Below, in pieces: positions 41,095 to 49,243 of a DNA stretch of 54,069 nt. The position numbers and the translations under genes are program-made. The first letter of the stretch is position 1; each line of letters opens with the position of its first letter. The notes below the pieces were generated by a model that saw only the letters and a list, made by a program, of their open reading frames with translations, was not told the origin of the DNA and did no database searches. The stretch lies in the NCBI GenBank assembly GCA_003551845.1, contig PUNQ01000056.1, positions 1 through 54,069 on the forward strand. Direction: 5' to 3'. The DNA comes from Candidatus Nealsoniibacteriota bacterium. GTDB taxonomy: Bacteria > Patescibacteriota > Minisyncoccia > Minisyncoccales > PWPS01.

Positions 41095-42807
41095 TTATGA
41101 GTTGATATTTTGCAGTTTTTCTATCACTCTTTCATTGTTCTTATGGACCCAAACAAGATAAGCCACTCCTCTTTCTTGATCCTCTATCCGAATACTCCCG
41201 TATCCGTTTTCCGAAAGATATTCTTCGACAAAATCAATATTGAATACTCTCTCTTGAAAAAAAGATTGACCTTTTTCGTAATCGGAAACGAGTGCTTTTT
41301 CCGAATCAGTGACAATCAAATCAAAATAGACATTATTTTTATTCGCCGAACTTTCAATTACATCCTCAAATTTTATCGCCCTCAACTCTCTCCTTTCCCA
41401 TTCGGGATTACGAGCACTGAAATAAGCTTTATCTTCCGTTCTCAACGCTTCAAAAACATTTTTCTGCGGAACTCCTTCGGATAAAAAATAGAGGGAAATA
41501 CCGGCAACCCCGCAGACATCGCATGCCCAAGGATCAACAAAATTATAAATACTATCAAACCCCCCTACACTTAGCGACGATCCCAGGCGATAAAATGTAG
41601 AATATCTCCCGCTGGAGAAGTTCTCTTCAAGATATTTCACTTCAAATATATTAAATAAATTAAAAATTATAATAAATGTTATTAAAAGAGAAGGAGTAAC
41701 CCGGGTAACGATTTTGTTTTTAGAAATGCTCTCAAAAAATTCGAATGTTCCATGAACCAAAATGACTACAAAAAGCGGTATTAAAATCATCAGATGAAAT
41801 GTTAGCATCATTTGCATCTCAAAAGTACTGGCGGCAGTATATAGCAAAATCAATAAAATAAAAGTTCCACTTTTTTTATCTTTCTTCAAAAAAAGGAAAA
41901 AAGCGGAAAAAAGGAAAAGATAAAAACTGAAAAAGCCGACCATGGCGGAGAATCCTCCGGGATTTCCGTGTAATTGAGGAAAGGTGGTGAAAATATTTTC
42001 CATATCCCCGAATCTGTGAATTAATTTAGTTAAATAATCGGAGTGAGCCCCTTCCTTGAAGAGATTCAAAATATTTTCAGTAATTCCATAGTATTGAGAA
42101 TAAAATACCATGTAAAATTCCCATATGATAAGAGGTAGCGCCCCCATAACTGTTGCACCCAAAAGAACTAAGGACTTTTTAATTGACAAAAATCTCTTCT
42201 TGAATCGGCGAGGATTGATTAATACGTAAGAAAGAATTAAAAAAAGGCCGAAAGGGGCGAATATTATTTTTCTATATGTTCCGATTCCGATAAGAAGCCC
42301 CAAAATAAAGATATATTTATCGTTATCTTCTTTTTTTAAAATTAAAGAATAAAAAAATAGACAACCGGTGGTGATAAAAGCTAAAAATGAATATTCCGAA
42401 TAATATCTGTGAAGAATAAAGTAGGGAAAAGATATCAGCAACAAAGTGGATAAAAGAGCCTTCTTTCGGTCATTAAAATAATTTTTTGAAAAAAAGAAAA
42501 AAAGAACTATCGAGCCCGATAAAAAAAATGCCTGCATCAACCTGAGCGTGGAAATATCAAATTCAAAAAACATATAAAAAGGCAGGGCCGGAAACTCCAT
42601 CGAATTATGATGATCATTCATCAAATATCTGATATTGAAACTTTCAATAAATTTAATTACGGAATTACTGTCATAAAAATCCTCCATTCCGTGAATTTCC
42701 GACGCCCGATAGAAATTTATTGAGAAAGCGGATATAAAAAGAAAAAGAGGCAAAAGGGTGCTTCTTAAACGGCTTTTAAATTGTTGAAAAATATTTTTAG
42801 AATTCAA
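41095..42807 (-). CDS. polytopic membrane glycosyltransferase, GT39/ArnT-like
   Basis: 570 residues with about ten hydrophobic segments in the first 400 and a soluble C-terminal domain. The first outer loop holds EIHGMEDFYDSNSVIKF, with acidic residues where GT-C enzymes keep the catalytic aspartate, and the YFILHRYYSEYSFLAF segment resembles the GT39/RgtA pattern. Such enzymes transfer a sugar from a polyprenyl phosphate donor outside the membrane. Donor and acceptor unknown. Between the carbamoyltransferase and the B12-type radical SAM gene. Confidence 0.72.
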   Translation of the reverse strand: MNSKNIFQQFKSRLRSTLLPLFLFISAFSINFYRASEIHGMEDFYDSNSVIKFIESFNIRYLMNDHHNSMEFPALPFYMFFEFDISTLRLMQAFFLSGSIVLFFFFSKNYFNDRKKALLSTLLLISFPYFILHRYYSEYSFLAFITTGCLFFYSLILKKEDNDKYIFILGLLIGIGTYRKIIFAPFGLFLILSYVLINPRRFKKRFLSIKKSLVLLGATVMGALPLIIWEFYMVFYSQYYGITENILNLFKEGAHSDYLTKLIHRFGDMENIFTTFPQLHGNPGGFSAMVGFFSFYLFLFSAFFLFLKKDKKSGTFILLILLYTAASTFEMQMMLTFHLMILIPLFVVILVHGTFEFFESISKNKIVTRVTPSLLITFIIIFNLFNIFEVKYLEENFSSGRYSTFYRLGSSLSVGGFDSIYNFVDPWACDVCGVAGISLYFLSEGVPQKNVFEALRTEDKAYFSARNPEWERRELRAIKFEDVIESSANKNNVYFDLIVTDSEKALVSDYEKGQSFFQERVFNIDFVEEYLSENGYGSIRIEDQERGVAYLVWVHKNNERVIEKLQNINS

Positions 42808-42876
42808 CTTTCAGTTTCCGGTTTAAAATAATATATTTTCTTCTCCGATGAGCAACTACCGAGAAGGTTGCTAAAA

Positions 42877-44307
42877 TCATTTGAAAGGATTCATTAAGCT
42901 CAACAAGACCTTTAAACCGTTGAAATGCCTTTTAACTCCCTCCCAACTTCTTATTTTTGCCGCTCTTCGTAAAATGCGCTTCGGGCTTCTATAAAATCTA
43001 ATGTAAGATTTTTCATACATCTCTTTAACTTGATCCATGTCCCTGTAACCATCAGGAATAAAAACCAATTTATGTGTGGTATATTTATCATGATCATGAA
43101 TCAGCTCTCCATATTTCTCAGCCTCCCTGTGTAATTGAGTTCCGGGAAAAGGGGTTGTCGGAGCAAATTGTGCATAATCCGGATCCAGTTCTATCGCAAA
43201 ATCAACAGTTTTTTTAGTCATTTCGGGAGTTTCGCCCGGCATGAATAGCATGAAAGAGGCTCTAACCTCTATTCCCGCCTCTTTAGTCCATTTTACGGCT
43301 TTTTTATTTTGCTCTATTGTAGTTCCCTTGTTGACCTTGTCCAGAAGCTCCTGAACGCCGGATTCTATTCCGTAAAATATCTGCCAACAACCGGCCTCTT
43401 TCATCCTTTTTAAGATTTCAGGATCAACCGAATCAACCCTACAATAACAAGACCATCTGACATTTAAGTCTTCTTCAATCAATTTATCCGTTAATTCTTC
43501 CAACCACTCTCTGTCAGCCGATATCATTTCACTGCGGAATATTATCTCTTTGACTCCGTAATTTTCTATAACATGTTTCATTTCCGAAACGACCCTTCCC
43601 GGTGAGTGATAGCGCGCCTTCTTGCCCGAAACCTGGGTAAACGAACAAAAAGTACAATTATAGGGACAACCACGAGCAATAATCATGTGTGAGACGGGAA
43701 GCTCTTTGAAGTGATGTGGTGCCGGTTTATATTTTTCCATCGGCAATAAATGTCTTGCAGGAAAAGGAATTTTATCCAGCTCTTGAATGAGTTCCCGAGG
43801 TTTGTTTTTTATTATCTTTCCGGATTTATCCCTATATATCACTCCTTTGATTCCGGAAAGATCATCTCCGTTTAAAATTGCCCTCACCAACTCGGAAATA
43901 GTTTTTTCCCCCTCCCCGTAGACCACTATATCTATATTTTCATTTTCACGAAGCAGTTCTTCTTTTTTTATTGTCGGATAATGACCTCCCACCATTATCG
44001 TCTTTTCCGGAAATACTTCTTTTATCTTTTCAGCCGCCAAAACGACTCTTCTGAATGTGGGTGTCAAAACGGTAAATCCGATTATTTCCGGATTTATTTT
44101 TTCTATCTCCCGAATCATTTCATCAAGGTTCAAATCCAAAACCGGAGAATCTATTATATCAACAGAAATTTTCTCTTGTTCCAGAATGGCTGCCAAATAA
44201 GAAATTCCCAAAGGGGGCATATGATAGCCGACATCGGCAAACTGATATCGTTCTTCCGGAGTTATCGGGGGTATGGCGAACAACACCTTTTTTCTTTTCT
44301 TCTTCAT
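42877..44307 (-). CDS. B12-binding-domain radical SAM protein
   Basis: 476 residues. Residues 8-150 are a cobalamin-binding-like Rossmann domain (LFAIPPITPEERYQFADVGYHMPPLGISYLA-type start, VGGHYPTIKKEELLRE, DIVVYGEGEKTI). The radical SAM motif RGCPYNCTFCSF lies near residue 215 (CxxxCxxC), followed by YHSPGRVVSEM and FYGIESGVQELLDKVNKGT. C-terminal FAPTTPFPGTQLHREAEKYG is common to this class. Usual reactions are methylation or ring rearrangement of lipids and natural products; substrate not predictable. Own promoter (TTGGTG-18-TATAAT). Confidence 0.9.
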   Translation of the reverse strand: MKKKRKKVLFAIPPITPEERYQFADVGYHMPPLGISYLAAILEQEKISVDIIDSPVLDLNLDEMIREIEKINPEIIGFTVLTPTFRRVVLAAEKIKEVFPEKTIMVGGHYPTIKKEELLRENENIDIVVYGEGEKTISELVRAILNGDDLSGIKGVIYRDKSGKIIKNKPRELIQELDKIPFPARHLLPMEKYKPAPHHFKELPVSHMIIARGCPYNCTFCSFTQVSGKKARYHSPGRVVSEMKHVIENYGVKEIIFRSEMISADREWLEELTDKLIEEDLNVRWSCYCRVDSVDPEILKRMKEAGCWQIFYGIESGVQELLDKVNKGTTIEQNKKAVKWTKEAGIEVRASFMLFMPGETPEMTKKTVDFAIELDPDYAQFAPTTPFPGTQLHREAEKYGELIHDHDKYTTHKLVFIPDGYRDMDQVKEMYEKSYIRFYRSPKRILRRAAKIRSWEGVKRHFNGLKVLLSLMNPFK

Positions 44308-44336
44308 GAAAATAAAATTAACACTTTATTTTTGTC

Positions 44337-44366
44337 ATTATACATTAAAAAATAATTATTCACCAA
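44337..44366 (-). promoter_or_regulatory. promoter of the B12-type radical SAM gene
   Basis: Minus-strand TTGGTG (44366-44361), 18 bases, perfect TATAAT (44342-44337). Genes from 44307 to 37348 could form one transcript from here. Confidence 0.55.
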
Positions 44367-44381
44367 ATATCATTCAAAAAA

Positions 44382-45320
44382 TTAAGAAAATAAAATATTT
44401 CCGATATTATCCGTTTTCATCATTTCTTCCACATCTTCCTCTCCGAAAAGATCCAGTCCGAACTTCGAGAAACCCGAGCATTTATTCCGAAGACTGCAAT
44501 TGGGACAAAAAGAGTTTTTAATTTTATCTTCCGGATCGAGGCTGCTCGTCTCAGCCCCTTCATTATAGATAAGAGAATCGTCATTACTGGTGTAGCCGAT
44601 AAATTTCTTTTCATAGCCTCCTATATGAAACCATTTTTCAGGAAGACGAACCGGTAAAACGCATCTGGTAAAATTAAGAAGATAAAACTGATCGAAGTTA
44701 CTGAATAATTTCATATTGTCATATAAAAATTTTTTCTTTTCGGTATAAGGAATGGCAAATCTTTCGAAATCCGAACCGGACGATCTTCCTTGCGGAACAA
44801 GCTCCAGTAATGAATACGCCTCTATCTTCATCTTTTGCAGCTCTTCGCATAATTCGGTCAAATTTTCAATGTTCTGCCGAATAAGAACCGAGGCGACGGC
44901 AATCTTTACACCGTATTTTTGAAGATTTTTGATGCCCTCCATACTCTCTCTGAAGGCTCCTTTTTTTTGAACGATCTCATCATGATCTCTCTCAATTCCA
45001 TGAAGAGCTACATCGACACTTTTGAGACCCAAGTTAACCAATTTTTCAGTAAATTCTTCATCGGAAAAATTTCTCCCGTTGGTGCTCATCCTAATAACTT
45101 TATATCCCTCACTCCGCCCTTTTTGAAAAAAATCAATAATTCCGGGATGTTCCGTGGGCTCTCCTCCCGTAAATTCCAATACTTTTAATTGGTCGCTGTC
45201 CTTATGAAGTTGTTCAAAAATTTCTTTTTTATCAGCGATAAAATCGAGGCCCGAATATTTTTTTACACTACACATGACACAATCATTATTGCACATGTTT
45301 CCTAAAAATATGATCTTCAT
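44382..45320 (-). CDS. radical SAM protein with cysteine-rich C-terminus
   Basis: 312 residues. The SAM cluster motif CNNDCVMC is at residues 10-17, unusually close to the N-terminus, followed by LEFTGGEPTEHP (GGE motif, about residue 55) and STNGRNFSD. The C-terminal SFCPNCSLRNKCSGF forms an auxiliary cluster site as in SPASM/Twitch enzymes. Substrate unknown. First gene of the modification cluster. Confidence 0.88.
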   Translation of the reverse strand: MKIIFLGNMCNNDCVMCSVKKYSGLDFIADKKEIFEQLHKDSDQLKVLEFTGGEPTEHPGIIDFFQKGRSEGYKVIRMSTNGRNFSDEEFTEKLVNLGLKSVDVALHGIERDHDEIVQKKGAFRESMEGIKNLQKYGVKIAVASVLIRQNIENLTELCEELQKMKIEAYSLLELVPQGRSSGSDFERFAIPYTEKKKFLYDNMKLFSNFDQFYLLNFTRCVLPVRLPEKWFHIGGYEKKFIGYTSNDDSLIYNEGAETSSLDPEDKIKNSFCPNCSLRNKCSGFSKFGLDLFGEEDVEEMMKTDNIGNILFS

Positions 45321-45400
45321 CAGTCAAAAAAATTTATTAACTTCATAAATAATAAACGACCCTTTTCATCGGTCGAGGTATTTTTTGCGAATGATTCATT

Positions 45401-45433
45401 AAAAAAGCACCCCTCCCGAAAAAGAGCGCTTTT
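45401..45433 (-). terminator. intrinsic terminator of the 45447-45710 gene
   Basis: Minus-strand AAAAGCGCTC...GGGGTGCTTTT with two G-U pairs, followed by TTTTTT. Confidence 0.65.
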
Positions 45434-45446
45434 ATTTTAAAATTTT

Positions 45447-45710
45447 TTATACTTTAAAAACCTGATAACCTTCTCTGACCTTTTCCTTCACTTTCACTCC
45501 CACTTCCATTCCTTTTTTTGCACTCTCAACTTCTTCATAATCAATCTCCATGGAGGATACTTCTTGAGTAAAATCGGTATCTTCTCCACCGGCTATCCGT
45601 ATCTTTTCACCGATCTTCAGGCTATCGGAAAGTTTTATTATCGCAACCTCTATTTCTCCGAAATAGTGAATTATTTCCCCTATTTTTTTGCCCTCTGCCA
45701 TGTTAGTCAT
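45447..45710 (-). CDS. stand-alone translation-factor-like beta-barrel protein
   Basis: 87 residues that resemble domain II of EF-Tu/IF2 without a GTPase domain: KIGEIIHYFGEIEVAIIKL, SLKIGEKIRIAGGEDTDFTQEV, EVGVKVKEKVREG. Proteins of this kind are annotated as elongation-factor-like in archaea and candidate-phylum bacteria, with no known function. The first ATG is used; a second ATG three codons on is equally possible. Followed by its own terminator, twelve bases after the 45723 gene. Confidence 0.78.
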   Translation of the reverse strand: MTNMAEGKKIGEIIHYFGEIEVAIIKLSDSLKIGEKIRIAGGEDTDFTQEVSSMEIDYEEVESAKKGMEVGVKVKEKVREGYQVFKV

Positions 45711-45722
45711 GTTTTTTATAAT

Positions 45723-46217
45723 TTATAGTATTCTAACATTTACTTTCTGAGCATCTTCTCCTTCCTCGGTGGTGTGAATCAAAACGTATATATTGCCCCT
45801 GTATTCTTGTTCCAGTATTTCCGCGGAAAAATTAAGGTCGTGACTGTCCGCATCCGAATCGGTTCCTTCCAGCCGATAATCCCTTTCTTCCAAAAAACTT
45901 ATAATTTCAGGTATATCATCATCTTCAATCACCCTGTTTACGACATAAGAAAGAGCAAGAACATCGCCCGTTTCCACAAGTTTCGGTTCTTCTCCGAAAA
46001 TTTCTTCCAACACCGATGCGAAGTCCTCGTGCATAACGATATTACGTTCGGTTATCGGCTGCACTTCTTCTACCGCGTAATAAGGATTGTCTTCATCAAC
46101 GATTTCTTCTTCATTTTCAACTTCTGGATCTCCGATGTTTTCCGCTTGAAAGTAAAAATATAATCCTCCCACTACGAGAACGAGGAGGACTATTATGATT
46201 AATGCCGTTTTTTTCAT
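45723..46217 (-). CDS. hypothetical membrane-anchored protein
   Basis: 164 residues, family not recognised. Residues 4-23 form a membrane anchor (TALIIIVLLVLVVGGLYFYF), followed by an acidic linker (DPEVENEEEIVDEDNP) and a compact domain ending in beta strands (AEILEQEYRGNIYVLIHTT). The orientation suggests an extracellular domain. Own promoter; probably co-transcribed with the translation-factor-like gene. Confidence 0.65.
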   Translation of the reverse strand: MKKTALIIIVLLVLVVGGLYFYFQAENIGDPEVENEEEIVDEDNPYYAVEEVQPITERNIVMHEDFASVLEEIFGEEPKLVETGDVLALSYVVNRVIEDDDIPEIISFLEERDYRLEGTDSDADSHDLNFSAEILEQEYRGNIYVLIHTTEEGEDAQKVNVRIL

Positions 46218-46259
46218 GAAAAATAATTAATTTATTTTTAAATTCAACCTTTCAATTTC

Positions 46260-46288
46260 ATTTTATCATATCCGGACAATCAAAACAA
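46260..46288 (-). promoter_or_regulatory. promoter of the 45723-46217 gene
   Basis: Minus-strand TTGTTT (46288-46283), 17 bases, TAAAAT (46265-46260). Confidence 0.45.
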
Positions 46289-46328
46289 CGGCGATGGTAT
46301 AATCGCTTTCTTTTACAACAACTTAATG

Positions 46329-46346
46329 GGTTAAAAGCTTTTAACC
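46329..46346. repeat. 18-base perfect palindrome after the DUF4870 gene
   Basis: GGTTAAAAGCTTTTAACC. It begins right after the stop of the DUF4870 gene; as RNA it makes a weak hairpin with no T run. Confidence 0.5.
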
Positions 46347-46347
46347 T

Positions 46348-46746
46348 TTAAAGATTAAACTTTTTTGCAAATTTTCCAATAACGGGAAGTTCTTTCTTTT
46401 TTCCCTTTAACACATTGACAATTCCCATTATGAAGAAAACAAAAGCGGCTATGTAAGCTACAAGTATAACCAGCCATCCCAAAATCGGAATAATCAGCAA
46501 AGGTATGCTTGCAATCCAAATGGCCACCCAAAAAATAAACAGGACGAGTCCCTGTTTGGCATGAAATTGAGCGAATTCGTCATCCTTTGCCGCAAGCAGG
46601 GGAACTAAAAAAAGAATCCATAAATAGCTGAGGAGAGCTAACGCATTTATTCCTCCCGACTCCTCTTCCGGCTGATTATCTTCCTGTTGTTCTTCCGGTT
46701 GATTTTGATGTTGGCCCTCTTCTTGATTGAGATTTTCTTCAGACAT
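46348..46746 (-). CDS. DUF4870-family membrane protein
   Basis: 132 residues. An acidic glutamine-rich N-terminal tail (residues 1-32), then three or four hydrophobic segments in the DUF4870/Tic20-like arrangement: ALALLSYLWILFLVPLL, FHAKQGLVLFIFWVAIWI (the conserved FHAKQGLVLF motif) and IPILGWLVILVAYIAAFVF with a basic end. Function unknown. Upstream there is an extended -10 (TGATATACT, 46810-46802). Confidence 0.82.
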   Translation of the reverse strand: MSEENLNQEEGQHQNQPEEQQEDNQPEEESGGINALALLSYLWILFLVPLLAAKDDEFAQFHAKQGLVLFIFWVAIWIASIPLLIIPILGWLVILVAYIAAFVFFIMGIVNVLKGKKKELPVIGKFAKKFNL

Positions 46747-46801
46747 AGATATGTTTTTATTTTTTAATTAATAAATTTCATAACGACCTTTGTCTTAGGT
46801 A

Positions 46802-46810
46802 AGTATATCA
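46802..46810 (-). promoter_or_regulatory. extended -10 promoter of the DUF4870 gene
   Basis: Minus-strand TGA-TATACT, an extended -10 without a good -35, about 55 bases before the ATG. Confidence 0.4.
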
Positions 46811-46908
46811 CAATTTACGACAAGAAAAAAGAATATCATTCTTGCAATATTTTATGGTTTTTAGATTGAATTAAACCTTGCTTTTTGAATGAAAATGCAA
46901 TTCAAGAA

Positions 46909-46934
46909 AAAATCCCGGTTCTACCCGGGATTTT
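46909..46934 (-). terminator. intrinsic terminator of dps
   Basis: AAAATCCCGG-ttctac-CCGGGATTTT, ten perfect pairs; T-rich on the minus-strand exit side. Confidence 0.82.
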
Positions 46935-46953
46935 AAGATTTTAAATTTTTCAA

Positions 46954-47388
46954 TCAAGAGCGGATCGCTTCTATAAACCAGATCTTTTGGCTGTAGTCGG
47001 CGACGTGGTCTTCCATTTCGGCAACCACCTCGAAATCATTTTCCTCATCGGCTTTATTTCTGATCTCCGTAGCTAATTTTTTCATTTCCTTCAAGTCCTT
47101 TTCCACGATTTCAAGAGACTCCATGCATCCGAACGATCTACTCTTTTCTTCCTTTACGGTTGCGTTTTTTACATAATCCTCCATTTTGACGAGAGGCATT
47201 TCTCCCTTCATTTTCAGAATTTCAGCAATCTCATCGAACTTCTCGAAAAAATCCTCGTAAAGCTCTTCTGTAAATTTATGAATCTGCATAAACTCCTTAC
47301 CTTCCACATTCCAGTGAATGTTGTGGAGCTTGGTGTTTAGCACTGCGAGATTGGAGAGATATGTCTGCATGCTTTTATAGTTTTTCAT
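46954..47388 (-). CDS. dps: Dps-family ferritin-like protein
   Basis: DNA-binding mini-ferritin that stores iron and removes peroxide. 144 residues of four-helix bundle. Ferroxidase signature HNIHWNVEGKEFMQIHKFTEELYEDFFEKFDEIAE (residues about 21-55) supplies the histidines, aspartate and glutamate at the dimer interface. N-terminus short, without a lysine-rich tail, so DNA binding is uncertain. Its promoter carries a Fur/PerR-like palindrome and it ends in a terminator, a single-gene unit. Confidence 0.9.
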   Translation of the reverse strand: MKNYKSMQTYLSNLAVLNTKLHNIHWNVEGKEFMQIHKFTEELYEDFFEKFDEIAEILKMKGEMPLVKMEDYVKNATVKEEKSRSFGCMESLEIVEKDLKEMKKLATEIRNKADEENDFEVVAEMEDHVADYSQKIWFIEAIRS

Positions 47389-47416
47389 GGTTTTAAATAG
47401 GTAAAACTAATAATTA

Positions 47417-47439
47417 TTAATGATAATTACTATCATTAA
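47417..47439. promoter_or_regulatory. Fur/PerR-like box before dps
   Basis: TTAATGATA-ATTAC-TATCATTAA, a perfect nine-base inverted repeat containing GATAAT-type half sites, eight bases downstream of the -10. It fits iron or peroxide control of dps. No fur gene lies in the window. Confidence 0.6.
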
Positions 47440-47447
47440 CTATAAGT

Positions 47448-47475
47448 ATGTTATCAAATCTTAGATTTTTGTCAA
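47448..47475 (-). promoter_or_regulatory. promoter of dps
   Basis: Minus-strand TTGACA (47475-47470), 16 bases, TAACAT (47453-47448). Confidence 0.6.
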
Positions 47476-47503
47476 GAAAAACATCCTTTTTTTATTTTTG
47501 GAA

Positions 47504-47722
47504 TCACTCTCCTTTCTCAGCCATCTTAGCTATCCAAACGGTAGCGGTTACGGCAATTATGGTAACGACCACTGCATATACCAGCATGGAAACCACACCT
47601 TCCGCGGTTCCGAAAACCTCCCTGAAAACAGCTTGAATAGCACCATTCCAGGCCAAAGCGGCAACCAGCCCGAAGGCGGAAATTATTAGTGAACTCATCT
47701 TGTCAATTACTTGATTTTTCAT
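47504..47722 (-). CDS. DUF5654-family membrane protein
   Basis: 72 residues with two hydrophobic segments: LIISAFGLVAALAWNGAIQ (with the conserved ALAWN) and a second from about residue 44 to 66. This matches DUF5654, small membrane proteins seen in archaea and candidate-phylum bacteria. Function unknown. Confidence 0.8.
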   Translation of the reverse strand: MKNQVIDKMSSLIISAFGLVAALAWNGAIQAVFREVFGTAEGVVSMLVYAVVVTIIAVTATVWIAKMAEKGE

Positions 47723-47888
47723 AATTATTTTTATTTTAACTTATAATGGATAATGATTAATTACCCGATTCGGACCGATGCTTCCGGCAGGTTCAAGTAA
47801 CCGAATGACAAAAAACTGCAATAATCTTGAAGAATGTTTATTATCCGGAATTTTCATAATTTCACTTCAAGGATAAGAATATCCTCAC

Positions 47889-49004
47889 TCAATAACATAT
47901 TTCCGAATGCATTTTTTGACCATTTAAAACCTTCTTTATACATTCGGTTTCAAACCTCGTAAATCTATAAATTCCTCCATGCTGAACTTCGGGTAATTTC
48001 CAAACGACTTCACCACTTCTATTTATTTCAAATGCACGATTTTTCATTGATTCTGAAATTAAAATATTTCCATTCGGCAACTCTTGAGCACTTCCCATAA
48101 ATTCCGAATGGAAATTTTCTGTTCCCGCCTTATTATAGCTCCAAACTATTTCATTTTCCGGATTTATCTCCAATATTCGGCTGTAATCTCGTTTCTCCAG
48201 CCCGTTATCGAAAATCAAAATATTACCGCCTTCTGTCATTGTCGGATGGTGGGGTCTGTCCAGATCGACATCTGAAAACCAGACAATCTCTTCTTGATTA
48301 AAATCAAAAAGTATTATCATGTCAATATTTCTAAGAGATAACAGAATTCTGTCTTTTATAAAAATATCATCATAATCTTTATCCAAAACCGTTATTGAAT
48401 TCAGATGAAATAACTTAATCGCCTCATCGGAAGATAGGTAGATATCTTTCAGAGGTTCTTCTCGAAAAAGACTTTTTTCGGCTACTTCCTTCAGATTAAT
48501 TTCATTACTGCTTTCAAAAACTTCATAAAGAGAGACCTCTTTGTCGAAAACTTCTCCCGTATCAATTGCAACCCTCTTTAAGACTTCATCCTCAATGTGC
48601 TCTTCCAATAAGTCAGAGTAGCGACTTTTTCTTGATGAGGCAATTAAATTTTCTCTGAAAACTCCCGTGTCATGATGGCCCAGATCACGATTTTTCCAAA
48701 CCACATTGGATTTTTTATCAAAACGAACAATTACTTCACTGTTGTCCGTATAAATCAAATCACCATTTTCCCAGATTAAAGGATAATTAAATCTCATAAC
48801 GGAATCAAAGTTTTTGTCCACATCCCACTGATGCACAACCGATCCGGAATTTTCCATTAAAAAAACCTTTCTTTCCCTTCTGTCGTGAAAAAAATTCATT
48901 CCGGGATATACGTCTTTTGGATTTCTTTCAATAATCTCAAAACTTTCATAATCCGAAACCGATAATTTTCTGTTCCAAAAATCCAGTTGAAAAAAAATAA
49001 CCAA
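47889..49004 (-). CDS. arylsulfotransferase (ASST)-like beta-propeller protein
   Basis: 371 residues from a TTG at 49004. The C-terminal half has propeller blades of the ASST type: HHPTMTEGGNILIFDNG (catalytic-type histidine region), RILEINPENEIVWSY, FHSEFMGSAQELPNGNILISES and RAFEINRSGEVVWKLPE. The frame is open without any ATG, GTG or TTG back to 49089; that extra stretch encodes FKKKARYISGAAIFFSISAAILVIF, an obvious membrane anchor. The true start is therefore probably further upstream at a non-standard codon (ATC at 49073 would give INFKKK) or there is a sequence error. Sulfotransferase activity is not certain. Confidence 0.75.
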   Translation of the reverse strand: MVIFFQLDFWNRKLSVSDYESFEIIERNPKDVYPGMNFFHDRRERKVFLMENSGSVVHQWDVDKNFDSVMRFNYPLIWENGDLIYTDNSEVIVRFDKKSNVVWKNRDLGHHDTGVFRENLIASSRKSRYSDLLEEHIEDEVLKRVAIDTGEVFDKEVSLYEVFESSNEINLKEVAEKSLFREEPLKDIYLSSDEAIKLFHLNSITVLDKDYDDIFIKDRILLSLRNIDMIILFDFNQEEIVWFSDVDLDRPHHPTMTEGGNILIFDNGLEKRDYSRILEINPENEIVWSYNKAGTENFHSEFMGSAQELPNGNILISESMKNRAFEINRSGEVVWKLPEVQHGGIYRFTRFETECIKKVLNGQKMHSEICY

Positions 49005-49105
49005 TATAGCTGCTGAGATCGAAAAAAAAATAGCGGCTCCCGAAATATATCTTGCTTTTTTCTTGAAGTTGATAGAACTGTAATTTGTTTATTTTATCTT
49101 GCTTA

Positions 49106-49114
49106 ACTATACCA
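49106..49114 (-). promoter_or_regulatory. extended -10 promoter of the ASST-like gene
   Basis: Minus-strand TGG-TATAGT. A start of transcription near 49099 would place the 5' end ten bases before the anchor-coding stretch. Confidence 0.4.
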
Positions 49115-49243
49115 TAAACAAAAAACAATGAAATGGATTTCAAAGCTGCAGCTTTATTTTGTGCCCGTTTGGAGTCTTCGACAAAACCGAAAAGATTATA
49201 TCACATCAGGCAGAATATTTATCCATCTTTTCGACCATCTCTA

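Noticed and set aside
46329-46346. GGTTAAAAGCTTTTAACC as a terminator
   Set aside because: Palindromic, but the RNA stem is AT-rich with no loop space and no T run.
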